Shown: positions 11,185-23,421, counted from the stretch's first letter. The stretch: DNA of 64,000 nucleotides from Panicum virgatum (GCF_016808335.1 NC_053146.1:26132938-26196937), one strand, 5' to 3'. The notes: a model not told the origin generated them from the letters alone. Numbers and translations: made by a program.

Positions 11185-11202
11185 TCCCTAGCAACGGCAC
11201 CA
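11185..11202 (-). promoter_or_regulatory. Element B primer-binding site, LTR-adjacent degenerate copy
   Basis: The minus strand reads TGGTGCCGTTGCTAGGGA, three mismatches from the inner site, and is followed by the same AGCATTTC context. It lies next to the LTR end as judged by alignment with the G LTR end. Confidence 0.6.
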
Positions 11203-12150
11203 GAAATGCTGGGTTAGTATGTCTTAACGTTTACAGAAAGATCCGCAAGCACACGGATATACCGTTGTAGCATTTCACCCAGAAGTATTTAGGGTATCGT
11301 TATTTATATTTTCCCAAGGGATGGAGAGGTTGTGTAAAGATGTTTACTAGTTACATAACCATGACATTATGAAATAAGGTGCAGACTATTAATTATACAG
11401 GGGTAAGTGATAAACAAAGGATAATCAGGGGTAATGTGACACACACAGAACATCCAACTCTCATGAATAAAGAATAAACAAGCACACCTAAGGTTAGTGG
11501 GAGCATAGGCACAAATTCTAATATACTATTCATGTCAGCAGATAAGTTATGTTAGCCACATGTTTAGAGCTGCAGGTGCCGGGAAATTAGGGACATCGGG
11601 GAGAATGACCCGCACTGGAGACCATCCAGTCCCGTTTCATCTTTGCATGAACTCTTACACGATACCCGAACGTCGGGGAGTACGCTAACCGAGAAGCAGC
11701 TTCCCGGCGGACCGACAGGGCTGTCACCACCTGCGGTCTACCCCAGTCAAGATGTGAAGCACCGTCATATCTGAGGGATCCCGCATACCCGGGCACCATG
11801 CCGAATATGAGGTCACTACCTTAGCACCCCTGGGTCCCCCACTCTTCGGATGGACAGGTAAGATGCTAAGGTAAGCCCGAAAGCACAACAAACCGATATC
11901 CTTACCCAAATCATCTGGTATAAGTAAGCAACTAGTATAACTTGATAAAGCATAGATCAAGGCTAAGCATGCTAAGAACATAGCAAGATAACCAAGAACG
12001 AACTCAATATGAATAGCATAATGAAAGTCGGAATACAAAGCCATACCATAGGCCGAGGATTGCTCGCCAACCCTGAGGACGACTGGATTCGCTAAAGAGA
12101 TGAAGTTCTAGCCAAGCTCCACTACCCTAAGGAGTACAAGTCACAAGAGA

Positions 12151-12181
<31 letters not shown>
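12151..12181. repeat. (GT)n-(GA)n microsatellite in the B LTR
   Basis: This is a GTGTGTGT run followed by a GAGAGAGA run, in the transcribed part of the LTR just downstream (minus strand) of the TATA box. Confidence 0.9.
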
Positions 12182-12182
<1 letters not shown>

Positions 12183-12220
12183 CCATCAAGTGGTGTGTGT
12201 GGTGAGTGGTATGAGAGGCC

Positions 12221-12372
12221 CCTTATATAGCTTGTGGAGGTCGGTTCCCGCCATCTTCATACATGGAAACATACCAAACCGCCATCAGAAGGATAAGATC
12301 AGCCTTCCCGCCAAAATGCACCTGGACAGGTGCTTGTCTGGGTTTGACCGAACCCCTGGTTCGGCCGACCCC
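12221..12372 (-). promoter_or_regulatory. Element B LTR promoter
   Basis: A TATA box on the minus strand (GCTATATAAGG, 12221-12231) has, about 110 bp upstream, the block GGTTTGACCGAACC / GGTTCGGCCGACC (12341-12372). The same pair is found in the left LTR at 4466-4614, where element A has inserted exactly at the TATA box. Confidence 0.6.
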
Positions 12373-12604
12373 ACCTTGCCACCTCTGGCCACCGTCTTTC
12401 TCTGGTACACTGCCTGGTGGGCCCTGATGTTGGTACGTCGGTGCTGGGGCTTCATTGGTCGGTTTGGTCTAGTTTGTGGGCCTCTTTTGCATATGTTACA
12501 TAGGACGCGATTTTCTGCGACTTTGTCTGCGTATTCTTTGTGTTTTCTTCTTATTCCGGACTTGTGCTCCTGAAAACATAAATCTTCGAAAACAACTGTG
12601 GAGC

Positions 12605-12616
12605 CAGATCATCAGG
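12605..12616. other. Rearrangement junction with filler between elements B and C
   Basis: The bases CAGATCATCAGG match neither the B LTR continuation (left copy 4850 onwards) nor the C LTR (right copy before 24244). Deletion removed the end of the B LTR, the first 1.5 kb of the C LTR and whatever lay between them. Confidence 0.7.
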
Positions 12617-15263
12617 TATGAAACTTTTTCTAGATGAACATGCTACTGATTCCTTGCTGTCATACAAGTTTGAGAAATTTTAGATCTAGTTTGCTATATA
12701 ATCTGTTTAATGCTTGTTTGATGAACTTAATTCATGGTATATAGTTCCTGTGTGTGGAAAAATCTAGATTTATTTCTGGAACTTTGTTTTAGCCATGTCT
12801 TAACGTCTGCAAATTGTGAGCTACTTTTACTGAGTATTCCTACAGTTATAATTCATGCTTGTGATATCATGCTTTGATTTGCTATTTTTGTTCTGGATGC
12901 TATATTTCATATCTGGTCATGATCTTTGAATATGTTCTTGGTTAGTATGAGTACTTTCTTTGGTGAAAATTTCTTATGCAGTACTGATCATCTTGAATCC
13001 CAAATAAATATGCAAGTTTATATATAGTTTAATGTATAAGTAATTAATCTGGTAGAATTAATGCTTGATCATTTTTTCTGAAGCATGTTTAGACCATTTC
13101 TAGGTTCTGGTAAAATTTTGAGACCCATAACCGCTGTAGAACTCCCTGTGGGATTAGTCCTTGTTGCTAGCATGTTAGTTTTGTTAATTTTATAACTCCT
13201 GTTGCATGAGTATATAAAATCTGGAAAATTCACAGAATGGAGTATGTCATGCCTAGATACTGCTGCAAAATTTGTAACTCCAGAAACCAAGTGTAACAAC
13301 CTGTGCAAATTCGTGAAGTCTCTAGGTTAATCTGTTTGCGTGATTTTTCATGGTTAGATGCCTTGTTGTTAAATGCTGAAAATTTTATAGTAGATGCTAG
13401 TCTATCTACTCTGTTCTACATAAATTTTTCAGCACCAGATCATGAGTATATGTTCTATTATGAAATTATGAAGTAATTCTTATGTTTTAAGTCTTGGAAA
13501 TTAAGCACCCCAACACACTCCTTCATGAAGTAACATAAATATAAACCCTACTCCATAAATGACTGCCCAGAAAATGAATTCACAAAGGTCATCACTAAAT
13601 TAACTTTTTGCTGAACTGCAACTATATCTTGAAGGAAAGAAATCATATATCATGTTGTAACAATAAATCTTTGCATTGCATATAGAATCGGTTAATCTCG
13701 CTGACGGTGACTACGAGTTGGTTCCTTCGGACTCTCTTGCTACGTCGGACGTTAATCTTAATTGAACTAACTTAGCTCAAGACCTGGGCCAAGCCCCAGA
13801 AGACTCTCAGCCTGACAGTGCCCAAGAAGGCAAGCCCCGGTGCATAACCCATTATTTTCCACGTTATTATTCATCTAACTATTCATATGTGTTGTAATAA
13901 TTTTATTGGCGCATTTATGTTTTCTAGGCGTTGATCAAAAACCTTAGATGCATGATCCCTAGGTACCTACGTTTGACACCCGGATCTTTTTATCGTTGCC
14001 ACGCTAACTAGGAACGGTAGAAGTCGAGAGGTTTCCTGCCTTTTGCTAGATTATAGGAATTGACTGACTTTAATTCCTGCTGAAATATAAGGACAACGAG
14101 CGGGGTTGTGTAGTTGTGATACCCCGCTAGTGCAGTCGAAATTGGTTAAGGTCGCGGTGTGTGGCTCATCTCGTTAAGCGTTTGAAAGTACTAGTCACAT
14201 GCCGAGAAATATGGTAATCGGTAAGCTTAAGTACCTGATTGGACCAGCGAGTGGAACAACTTGGTACCCTCTTTGTAGAAGTAGGGTTTATATTTTTGTC
14301 GTGACGTACAGGTGCAGAGTGATCGGACTCTGTAGTCGGGGAGGGTATCCCGGATCCACGGACTGGAAAGAAAGGGGAACAGTAGCGTGGGCAAAAGCAA
14401 AGTCGATCCCCACGCGTGTGCGTTAGGTTCCCCTGGCCAGGTTGAAATTCGATTTGGAATCGTCCGCCTCTCACGGCATGAGACTGCTTAACGTTTTCGG
14501 TCATATAGAGTAACAAATGGAACATGATGACGATAATACTGTTGGTTGATTAAATGGTTGCTCTACCATGTTTGATTAGAGTTAGATGCAAATTTAGAAC
14601 GGTTAATTCATCTAGAATATGGCCAAGCTAAAATTTGAAAATAAGGATCAACTCTTAGAGGCGTTTTTTGCAAAACAAACCAAAAAGCCTTGCATGTCTA
14701 GTTATTGGACTATGGTATATCCAGTGTCGGGTAAGTCTTACTGAGTATTAGTATACTCAACCTTGCTTGTGGCACTATTTTCAGGTACTAACTTTGAGGA
14801 TATGATTGCGAGTCTGTCTTGGCTGTGTACTTTGCCTCTGGGCTGGTCTGTTGAGTGGGATGGCCCTTCGGCTGGTGCTGATCATCCTCCCACTAAGTGA
14901 CGTGTTTCATATGGGCTGTATCGATGCATCATATGTTTTCACTAGATGTCTTTTACTACTTCCGATGAGACAATGACACTTGAATAATTTGTGTAGTTTG
15001 GAACTCCGTAGTACTTCTCTACTCTGAACATGTTTTTGTAATAAATTTACTTTTCCGCTGCAAACTCTGATATGTATGAGATGATCTGTGTTGTAATCTC
15101 TGGGCTCACCTTCGTATGAGTGTTGTCTGTGCGATCTTGGAAGAGCGTGTCTTTTATCGAGGCTTCACTCGAGGAACTATCAGTGCGTGCCGAATTGGGT
15201 AAGAGTTGCTTAGCAACGAAGATCAGTGCACCCGGGCCCAGTCTTTTGGGTGGTTCCGCCACA
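12617..15263 (+). repeat. Element C 5' LTR, lacking its first 1.5 kb
   Basis: It aligns with 24244-26862. The missing part corresponds to 22744-24243, which includes the TATA box, so this copy has no LTR promoter. The end TTCCGCCACA abuts the primer site. A conserved hairpin lies at 14741-14759. Confidence 0.9.
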
Positions 15264-15265
15264 AC

Positions 15266-15281
15266 TGGCATCAGAGCTCGT
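15266..15281 (+). promoter_or_regulatory. Element C primer-binding site
   Basis: TGGCATCAGAGCTCGT lies two bases after the LTR and is near-identical to the initiator tRNA-Met site TGGTATCAGAGC. Confidence 0.75.
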
Positions 15282-16763
15282 AGACAGCCTACCAGAGATG
15301 GCAGCCTCTGTTTTCTAAACAAGAAATCTAAAACATGACTTCAAAAGTACTAAAGTTTTTGAAAAGTCTAGGATCTACAAGGATAAGTCTAGAACGTAAA
15401 GCCCTAGGGGATCTTATGGGTATAATCTGATGGCTTATATTGTATGGCTAACTTCTAGCACATTACTTTTCAGTATTTAAATTCCGCAATTTAAATTCTG
15501 CAACTACATCGTCGCCGCGGAGGTATGCTTGCTCAGTCAGCTGAGGGAGTATGACCTTCCCGTCGGTGATGCGAGCCGAATGTTGGAGCTCAAGCAATGG
15601 CCCACTTAAGCTGCTGCCCATATACCAACCATCGGTTGAATATATATAGGGAGTAATGGTTCAAAAATTAGAATTCAATTCCCCGTCCATGACGGTACTC
15701 AGTCAATACGTTGTTTCGATGACGTATGCTTAACGTTGTTCATACGGAGGTAATTGTATGGATGTCAGTTCTATAGTGATCGGTAATGTATGAGAACACT
15801 TTCGTGAGTGCTAGCAAGGAAGGTTCATTTATATACTATCAATTTTCTGCAGGTACGCTAACTCGAAACCGAATCCTAGGCTAGATAGCTATATCGAGTA
15901 GTTATATAGCGAGAGACGTATTATGTATGCCACCGTAAACAAATTGCGTAAGTCCAAGGTTACTTGGCAATTATTTTCTTGGTGAGGACGATTAGGATTT
16001 GCATTTATCCCTAAATCTTCAGCAAAGAAATGTTTAAAAGAAACCGCAATCAGAAAGGTTAAAACTCCATCCCTAAGGATCATCTAGGTAATCTGTGAAA
16101 TCTGAAATTCTGGTTTCCTCAAATTTTTAAGATAGAAAAATCACCTCAAATCAAGTTCTGGCTGTAATATGAAATGTAGCTACATAAATTCCCAATCTTC
16201 TGTAAAATTTTGAGAATTTTTCAAGCTTCGTACATTAGTTTTTTCGAATTTATAGTAACCTTCTGCAAATCTGTCAATTTGGAGCAGTTTGTCTAAACTG
16301 AATTTTTCGACCATCTTAAGTTGCTCAATTGAAAAATAATACAACATGAAACTTAATGAAGAACCTACTGTAAAAGTTTGAATTATCTTAGTTAAGTGGT
16401 TTGGTAGATATGGTCAAATTACACACTCTCTGGACAATCTGTTTTCTGATTCGACATCGCTTCAAAACCCTGAACATATCACCTTGTTAGGATCTGAACT
16501 GGCCTTAGCAATGACTATATGAAATGTTCCTCACTACCATAGGCATCTTCTGTAAACTTTTGAGAATTTTCGGAGTATGTTATCTATCGTTTTGATCAAT
16601 TTCTTTAACTGTCCAGAATCAGCCCATCCCTTGTTTGACTATCAGCTGATCCATCGGTCTTTTGTTGGGACAGATGGACGAGCTGGTGATGATGGACGCG
16701 TAGGGGCACGTGCACTTAGCTTGTTTGCACTAGGATGGACTTCCTCGCCATCTTTGGGATCTC
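15282..16763 (+). other. Element C leader
   Basis: These are about 1.5 kb of AT-rich untranslated sequence between the primer site and the extra ORF. I see no conserved coding sequence or repeat in it. Confidence 0.6.
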
Positions 16764-17573
16764 TTGAGTGCAGCCGGTTACCCCCAGCCACCGCTCTATG
16801 AGGGCCACGACATCGTGGAGAGCGGGGTGCGCCGTTGCAGCATGACGATGGTGATCCTGCAGCACCCGCTCAACGGGTGGGAGCCGATCGTAACTCATGT
16901 GATCGGCCACCGTCTGTTGGACACCTGGGAGACCACCGCCATGCTAGCGATAGTCACTTTCTGTACTCAGCACCCGTTGGAGGTTCTTTTGTCTGCGTTC
17001 GGATTGTTTCCCGCACACGACCCGGCCGACCCGCTCTGGCGCGACAGGATGGCCAATGTGGCCACAGTTGCAACCCTCGACACCGTCGAAGCGCTACAAA
17101 CGACCGCGTGGTGCTTGGATGCACTTTACCGACTCCAGATCTTCCAGAGCCAAGCCACCGCTCAGCTTGTCGACCAGGCTCAGGCTTTACACCTGACCGT
17201 CCAGCTGAGGGACGAGCAGCTTCGTGAGGCCAGCGACGAGCTCGAGAGCAGGGGTGCTCTGATCACCAATCTTGAGAGCTAGGTCCAGGAGCTTCAGGAC
17301 ACAGTGATGGATCGTGACGCCACCATCCACTTTCTCGAGGACCAGTTCCACCACCTCCAGCTAGACCTCGACGACGCTCAAGGACAGCTCCACGAGCTGC
17401 AACACGCGCAGGACGCCCTTCACGCACCACCCGATGAGATGCAAGTGGATGGTGAGGACGAGCCTCAGGAGGTCTAGGGTGTTTCCGAGATTGACTTTGA
17501 GGAACAGGCGCCGCAGCCCGTGCAGTTCGAGACCCACTCTCCTGCAGAGAGCGAGGCATCGGTCAACATGTAG
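16764..17573 (+). pseudogene. Extra ORF upstream of gag (ORF0-like) in element C
   Basis: A single frame of about 269 codons (16764-17573) is interrupted only by TAG at 17280-17282 and at 17475-17477. It begins MSAAGYPQPPLYEG, contains a conserved-looking core (LNGWEPIVTHVIGHRLLDTWETTA, FGLFPAHDPADPLWRDRM in two stretches) and ends with a heptad-like, charged coiled coil (QDTVMDRDATIHFLEDQFHHL and onward) plus an acidic tail. The region is GC-rich (long CG-rich codons), unlike the AT-rich leader. Grass Tekay/RIRE3-type elements are known to carry such an ORF ahead of gag; its function is unknown. Both stops fit CAG to TAG transitions. The start is the first Met after an AT-rich leader. Confidence 0.65.
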
Positions 17574-18228
17574 ACCGAGGCGCTGTTTCCTGACTTTTGT
17601 AGACTCCTCTTAGTGTAGCCTAAATTTTGGATTATGGGCTACTAGGCTAACTCAGAGTGGAGTAACCCCTTAGTACTGATGCTAAAAGTAACCAAGTAGA
17701 AGTGAGAAGATGATGGATGTAATGAACCTCTAATGCTACTTATGTAAAGTGTTGGCAGACGGTGAAAAGCTGAACCCAGCAGCTAGTTCGAATTTGTATC
17801 CTTACTTCCTTTCCGAATTAGCTCGTGAGTTGAATACCAAAGTTGTTCCAAATTTCATCATCTAAATGCTCACAAAAGTTCAGCTCAAACGGACATGTAG
17901 AGCAGGAGATATACGCAAATTACAGAGGCTCTGTTTTCTGTAAAATCAGAAAACCAGAGGAGTAGTAATTGAATTTTTCAACTGACTTACTCTGGGATTA
18001 TGACCTTTCTTTGACTACCAATATTGTATCTCATGAAATTATCTAGCTCCTGTAAAAATTTCAATTCCATATCACACACAGAACTCCAGTTATGCACTTT
18101 TTCGTATCGACAGTTTTCTGTGTAACACGGCTGATGAAATCATTATTCTTCTATTCATGTCTTGAGTTGTTTATTTCCATTTGAGATGTTGAAAATGTTG
18201 AGCCTAATGCAAACTATTCACGTTTCAG
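17574..18228 (+). other. Element C spacer between ORF0 and gag
   Basis: AT-rich sequence with no coding signal, ending just before the gag ATG. It may hold a second leader or an intron for gag expression, but I see no decisive splice pair. Confidence 0.5.
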
Positions 18229-19310
18229 ATGGTTGGTTCAACTAGAGATAGTCCCAGTGGTTTTGGAGCCAGAGGAAATGGCAATCCACCTGCACCTCCT
18301 CCACCACCGGGCATTGCGGAAGTCTTAGCCGCTCAAACCGAAATCTTGCGGCAATTGGTGCAAGCTCAACAGCAACAGCGAGGTGGGCATCATGCTCATC
18401 AATCGCAAGAAGCGAGCTACCAAGACTTCCTAAGTACGCAGCCCCCGCTATTCACCAAGGCGGATGAACCACTGGATGTGGACGCTTGGATTCGCACAAT
18501 CGAATCCAAGTTTTCTTTGTTGTCTGTTCCTTGTTCCAAAGCGAACAACACTCGCTACGCCGCGCAGCAACTTCGCGGATCAGCTCGTATGTGGTTGGAT
18601 CATTACCACGGAATGCTTCCGGCTAATCATGTGGTGAATTGAAATGAGTTCAAGGATGCTTTCTGGGCTCATCATATTCCTGCGGGTCTTCTTGATCGAA
18701 AACTAAATGAATTCTTGGCACTTACTCAGGGCACTCGCACCATATTGCAGTATGCACAAACCTTCAATCACTTATGTCAGTATGCTGGTCATCATGCGGA
18801 TACCGATGCTAAGAAGCGTGAATGCTTCCGTCGAGGCCTCAGTACCAAGTTACAGGAGAGGCTCAATCTGGTGCGTGCTGATACTTTTAATGATTTGGTA
18901 AATCTGGCCATCACTCAGGAGGATCTCATTATGGCCCATCGTGCTGAAAAGAAGCACAAGGCACCTGCTGGACCCTCGAGTGCCTCTGCACCGAGGTATC
19001 GAATTGTGCAGAATATTCCAACCGCACCCTCTCAGAAAGCCCCTCAACCAGGGAGTTGGATCATTCAACCTCCTCAGCAGCAACTGCAGCAAGCTCATTT
19101 TGCACCACCGCAGCAGCTGCAGACCGGCCCTCAGCCGAATATTCAGCAAGCCGCTCGCCCTGACAACAACAATTGTTGTTTCAAATGAGGAAGTCCAAAT
19201 CACTTTGCAAAAATGTGCCCTCAGGCGAGACAATCTCAGGGGCAGGCTTCTCGCAGAAATGATCAGAACAAGGGAAAGAAAAACAAACCGTTCAAGTTAG
19301 GCAAGGCCGA
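18229..19310 (+). pseudogene. Element C gag, broken
   Basis: The ATG at 18229 starts MVGSTRDSPSG. The Gag core is clear: PPLFTKADEPLDVDAWIRTIE, YAAQQLRGSARMWLDHY, FKDAFWAHHIPAGLLDRKLNEF, LALTQGTRTILQYAQTFNHL, CFRRGLSTKLQERL. TGA at 18640-18642 replaces the Trp of the usual WxEFK motif. TGA at 19186-19188 replaces the second Cys of the zinc knuckle (C-FK-[stop]-GSPN-H-FAKM-C). A frameshift near 19290 separates gag from the protease. Gag here is contiguous at LALTQ-GT, the position where element F has an intron. Confidence 0.85.
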
Positions 19311-22300
19311 CTTAACTTCACCAACTTGGCTGATCTTCTAGAGGGTGTACCAATTATGTCGGGTACATTCTCTATAAACCATCATCCCGCAATTATCCTA
19401 TTTGATTCTGGTGCATCTCATAGCTTCATTAGTTCTAAATTTGGAGCAAAAGTTGAGTTAGATTTTTGTCACACCAAAGGCTCTTACATGATATCTACTC
19501 CTTGTGGTAAAATAGCGTCTAATCAACTTAGTAGAATGGTACCACTTAAGATGGGTAGTAAAATAATTCCCACCGATTTAATCCTATTACCACAAGAAGG
19601 AATGGATGTTATCCTAGGAATGGAATGGATGAATAAACATGGGGTACTGTTTGATATCTCTTCCCGAGCCGTTGAAATAAATTCTCCTACCCATGGCCAC
19701 TCGGTTCTATATTTACCTCATCCAGAATGTGTCAACTCGTGTGTTTATGCCATGAAAGATCTTCGAATCGAAGATATTCCCGTAGTCCGTGAATATGCCG
19801 ATGTTTTTTTATATGACTTGTCTGGTATGCCACTAGATTGGGATATCGAATTTGTTATTGAGCTGCAGCCCAATACTGCTCCTATTTCGAAAAGACCGTA
19901 CCGAATGCCGCCTAAAGAATTGGCTGAACTAAAAATCCAGCTACAAGAACTTCTAGACAAAGGTTTTATCCGCCCAAGTGCTTCACCTTGGGGCTGTCCA
20001 GCTTTGTTCGTGAAGAAGAAGGATGACAGTCTGAGGTTGTGTGTCGACTACCGGCCTCTCAATACGGTAACTATCAAAAATAAATACCCACTCCCCGCAT
20101 TGACGTACTGTTCGATCAGTTGGCTGGAGCAAACAACTTTTCCAAGATCGATCTTCATTCGGGGTATCATCAGATTAAAATCCGACCTTGCGATATTCCC
20201 AAGACTGCATTCTCAACCAGATATGGTCTCTATGAATATTTGGTGATGTCTTTCGGTCTCACAAATGCTCCCTCTTATTTCATGTATCTCATGAATTCGG
20301 TATTCATGCTGGAACTTGACAAGTTCATCATGGTGTTCATCGATGACATTCTGATCTATTCCAAGAATGAGGCAGAACATGAACAACATCTGCAAAATGT
20401 TCTTCAACGCCTCAGAGATCATAAGCTGTACGCGAAATTCTCTAAGTGTGAATTCTGGCTGGACACAGTCAAAATTTTGGGTCACACAATTTCTAGCGAT
20501 GGCATATCAGTAGACTCTAGCAAAGTTCAAGAAGTGATGGACTGGAAACCTCCTACTTCAGTTCATCAGATTCGCAGTTTCCCCGGTTTGGCGGGATATT
20601 ACCGTAGATTTATTCCAGACTTCTCCAGAATTGCAAAGCCAATGACGGAACTGCTAAAGAAGGACATCAAGTTTAAATGGGATGCGAAGTGTGATGAGGC
20701 ATTCCATACGTTGAGAGCACATCTAACCACAGCACCTGTCTTAGCTCAACCCAACAACAGCAAGTCCTATGATGTTTATTGTGATGCATCGGGTACTGGT
20801 CTTGACTGTGTCTTAATGCAAGACAATCGGGTTATTGCATATGCTTCCCGAGCGCTTCGGCCACATGAGCTAAACTATCCCACTCACGATCTTGAGCTAG
20901 CAACGGTTATTCATGCTCTCAAGATTTGGAGACACTATCTTATGGGCACTCATTGCAATATCTACACTGACCATAAGAGAATCAAATACATTTCACCCAA
21001 AGTGAACTGAATATGAGGCAACAAAGATGGCTGGAATTAATCAAAGACTATGACATGGAAGTTCATTATCATCGGAGCAAAGCCAATGTCGTAGCCGATG
21101 CGCTCAGTCGCAAGGTTCACTGCAACTGCCTATCAGTGGAGTCGTATAACAACACATTGTGTGCTGAAATGCAAAAGCTGAGATTGGAAATCATTCCTCA
21201 GGGTTCTCTGACTCATATTTCTGTGGAACCGATGCTTTATGACCAAGTCATCATGGCATAATTGCATGACAAGATTGTCGAAATCATCAAGCAAAAAGTC
21301 TTAGAGGGCGAAAATAAATACAAGTGTTTCCGTGTGGAACATAAAGGAATCTTATGGTTTGAGGATCGCCTAGTCATTCCCAAAAATCATGAATTACGGA
21401 AACAAATCTTGGACGAAGCACATCTATCTAAATTTTCCATTCATCCGGGTAGCAAGAAGATGTATCAGGATCTCAGGCAAAATTTCAGGTGGACTCGAAT
21501 GAAGAGAGAAATTGTTAAATATGTCGCAGAGTATGACACATGTCAGAGAGTAAAGGCTAGTCATTTGAAAGTTGCTAGAACTCTCCAACCTCTGCCAATT
21601 CCGTCCTAGAAATGGGAAGATATCGGTATGGATTTTATTGTGGGTTTACCTAATACTTCACAACACCAAGATTCCATTTGGGTGATTGTCGACAGGCTCG
21701 CAAAGACCGCTCATTTTATTCCAGTGCATACTGAATATCAGGCCAAGAAATATGCTGAAATCCACATCGACTGAATTGTCTGTCTGCACGGTGTACCTAA
21801 AACCATCATCTCGGATCGTGGTAAACAGTTTGTGGCAAGGTTTTGGGAGCAGCTCCAAGAGGCTCTCGGAACTAAATTAATTCGAAGCTCAGCTTACCAT
21901 CCACAGACTGACGGACAGACCGAAAGGGTGAATCAAATTCTCGAGGACATGCTTCGAGCGTGTGTCATCCATTATGACAAGAACTGGGACAAATGTTTAC
22001 CCTTGGCTGAATTTCTTATAACAATAGCTATCAGGCCAGTCTGAAGATGGAACCATTCGAGGCTTTGTATGGTCGAAGATGTCAAACTCCTTTGAGTTGA
22101 TCCCAGACTGGACAACGCAAAATATTTGGACCCTAATTAGTGGTCGAGGCTGAGGAGAAGGTAAAAGTGGTGCAAGTAAATCTCCGAGTAGCCCAATCCC
22201 GGCAAAAGAGTTATATTGACAAGTGGAGGAAACCTTTGAAATTCAATGTTGGTGATCATGTTTATTTACGAGTTTCACCAACTCGAGGCATTCAACGCTT

Positions 22301-22733
22301 CGGAGTCAAAGGAAAGTTAGCACCTCACTACGTCGGACCATATGAGATCATTGAAGAATGTGGTCCAGTGGCTTATCGAGTGTGACTTCCTTTGCAATTC
22401 GCAGCCATCCATGATGTTTTCCACATATCCCAACTCAAGAAATGTGTCCGAGTTCCGACCAAAATCATCGATCAACAGGAAATCTTGGTGGAACCCGATC
22501 TCTCTTATGTTGAATATCCACTTCGAATCTTGGATCAAAAAGAAAGAGGTACTCGTCGAAAGGTGGTAAAAATGTACAAAATTCAGTGGTCACATCACAC
22601 TAAAGAAGAAGCCACCTGTGAAACGGAGGAATACCTCAACTGCCAATATCCCGGTTTTCTGAGCTTTACCCCAGGTACCTCACTTTTTGTCCCTAGTTCC
22701 TATCATCCAATCTCGGGACGAGATTCTTTTTAA
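19311..22733 (+). pseudogene. Element C pol: protease, RT, RNase H, integrase, chromodomain, broken
   Basis: Domains in order: protease with [10 protein letters not shown] (about 19410) and ILGMEW (about 19615); RT with [11 protein letters not shown] (about 20035) and the catalytic FIDD (about 20340); RNase H with YCDAS (about 20780), HDLELA and TDHK (about 20970); integrase with H-H-C-C (about 21420-21545), DFIVGLP (about 21635), IISDRG (about 21810) and TERVN (about 21915); GPY module KLAPHYVGPYEI; and a chromodomain-like end (KIQWSHHTKEEATCE). One-base deletions occur near 20097, 20992 and 22017. Stops include 21259-21261 (probably Gln), 21607-21609 (Trp of PxWKWED), about 21773 (Arg of RIVCLHG) and others near 22100-22385. 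The enzyme set is complete in order but not functional. Confidence 0.9.
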
Positions 22734-22743
22734 GGGGGTAGGC
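22732..22743 (+). promoter_or_regulatory. Element C polypurine tract
   Basis: AAGGGGGTAGG lies directly before the LTR start TGAGACACC and overlaps the last stop codon of pol. Confidence 0.75.
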
Positions 22744-23421
22744 TGAGACACCTCTGGTGTCTGTACACTAAAGGTCAATCTATTTAATTCAAATAACATA
22801 TAGAGGGAATTTGGAAAGTAAATTAGGAAGGAAAAAGTCAAATACAAATTAAATCACACTTTTGGATATTGAATGCGAGGACAAGAATATTTAAAATACA
22901 TTCAAATCATGTTTGAAAACATGCACAACAACAAGTTTGGGCTGAAACTAGTACCTTAAATGACATGTGCCTAATTCATGTTTCAGCCAAATCCACTCAA
23001 AAATCAAATAAAAACCAAAGCCCTTAATTGCAAGTTGGTACTTAAGAAATAGTTCAAAATGTGAACTTCAAATGAAAATTTTCCTGAAACAAAAGTTTAC
23101 AGAGAGGTCCCTGAACTTTTGGAAATCACAAAACCGTGCCTGGTAGGAATCCTGCTCCGCCACCGCCTGCCCGTACATCACCGATGGACCTCGTCCATGG
23201 CGCGTCTGCGGCCAAGTGGACCTGAGAGAGCCCGCCAAGGCCACCTGTCCTGCCCCTTGGCTCCTCCCCGTGCGCACACGCGTCCTAGACGCAGGGAAAC
23301 GCCGCCACGACACTCCTCCGCCCGCAAGCGCCGCCACCTCGCCGGCCGCCCGGTTCCGACCGCCCCCGGCCATGCATTGCCTCCCAGGCGAAGCAAACCC
23401 GCCCCGACACTCTCCCCCGCG

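Larger units (their letters stand above)
4466..12604 (-). mobile_element. Element B: Athila-type non-autonomous LTR element
   Basis: On the minus strand the order is 5' LTR (12604 to 11210), primer site complementary to tRNA-Asp, gag-protease (about 10930 to 8640), an LTR-like internal promoter, a second ORF (7972 to 6447), a hairpin- and A-rich noncoding module, a polypurine tract and the 3' LTR (4944 leftwards). No RT, RNase H or integrase was found in any frame, so B needs pol in trans. Element A occupies the 3' LTR. The outer end of the 5' LTR (about 95 bp, judged from 4850-4944) is deleted at the junction with element C. Confidence 0.85.
11210..12604 (-). repeat. Element B 5' LTR, truncated at its outer end
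   Basis: In plus orientation it starts TGGGTTAGTATG, which aligns with the start of the G LTR (TGTTGGTATTTTG, then AAGCGCACGGATACC). The part 12221-12604 is duplicated at 4466-4849. It stops abruptly after GGAGC at 12604, although the left LTR copy continues about 95 bp further. Confidence 0.8.

Noticed and set aside
12341..12372. GGTTCGGCCGAACC block considered as a CRISPR-like or operator repeat
   Set aside because: This is plant LTR sequence; the recurrence fits an LTR promoter motif and is reported as such.
17574..18228. Intron between ORF0 and gag in element C
   Set aside because: Possible AG acceptors exist before 18229, but no donor gives a supported joint frame, so it remains only a spacer.
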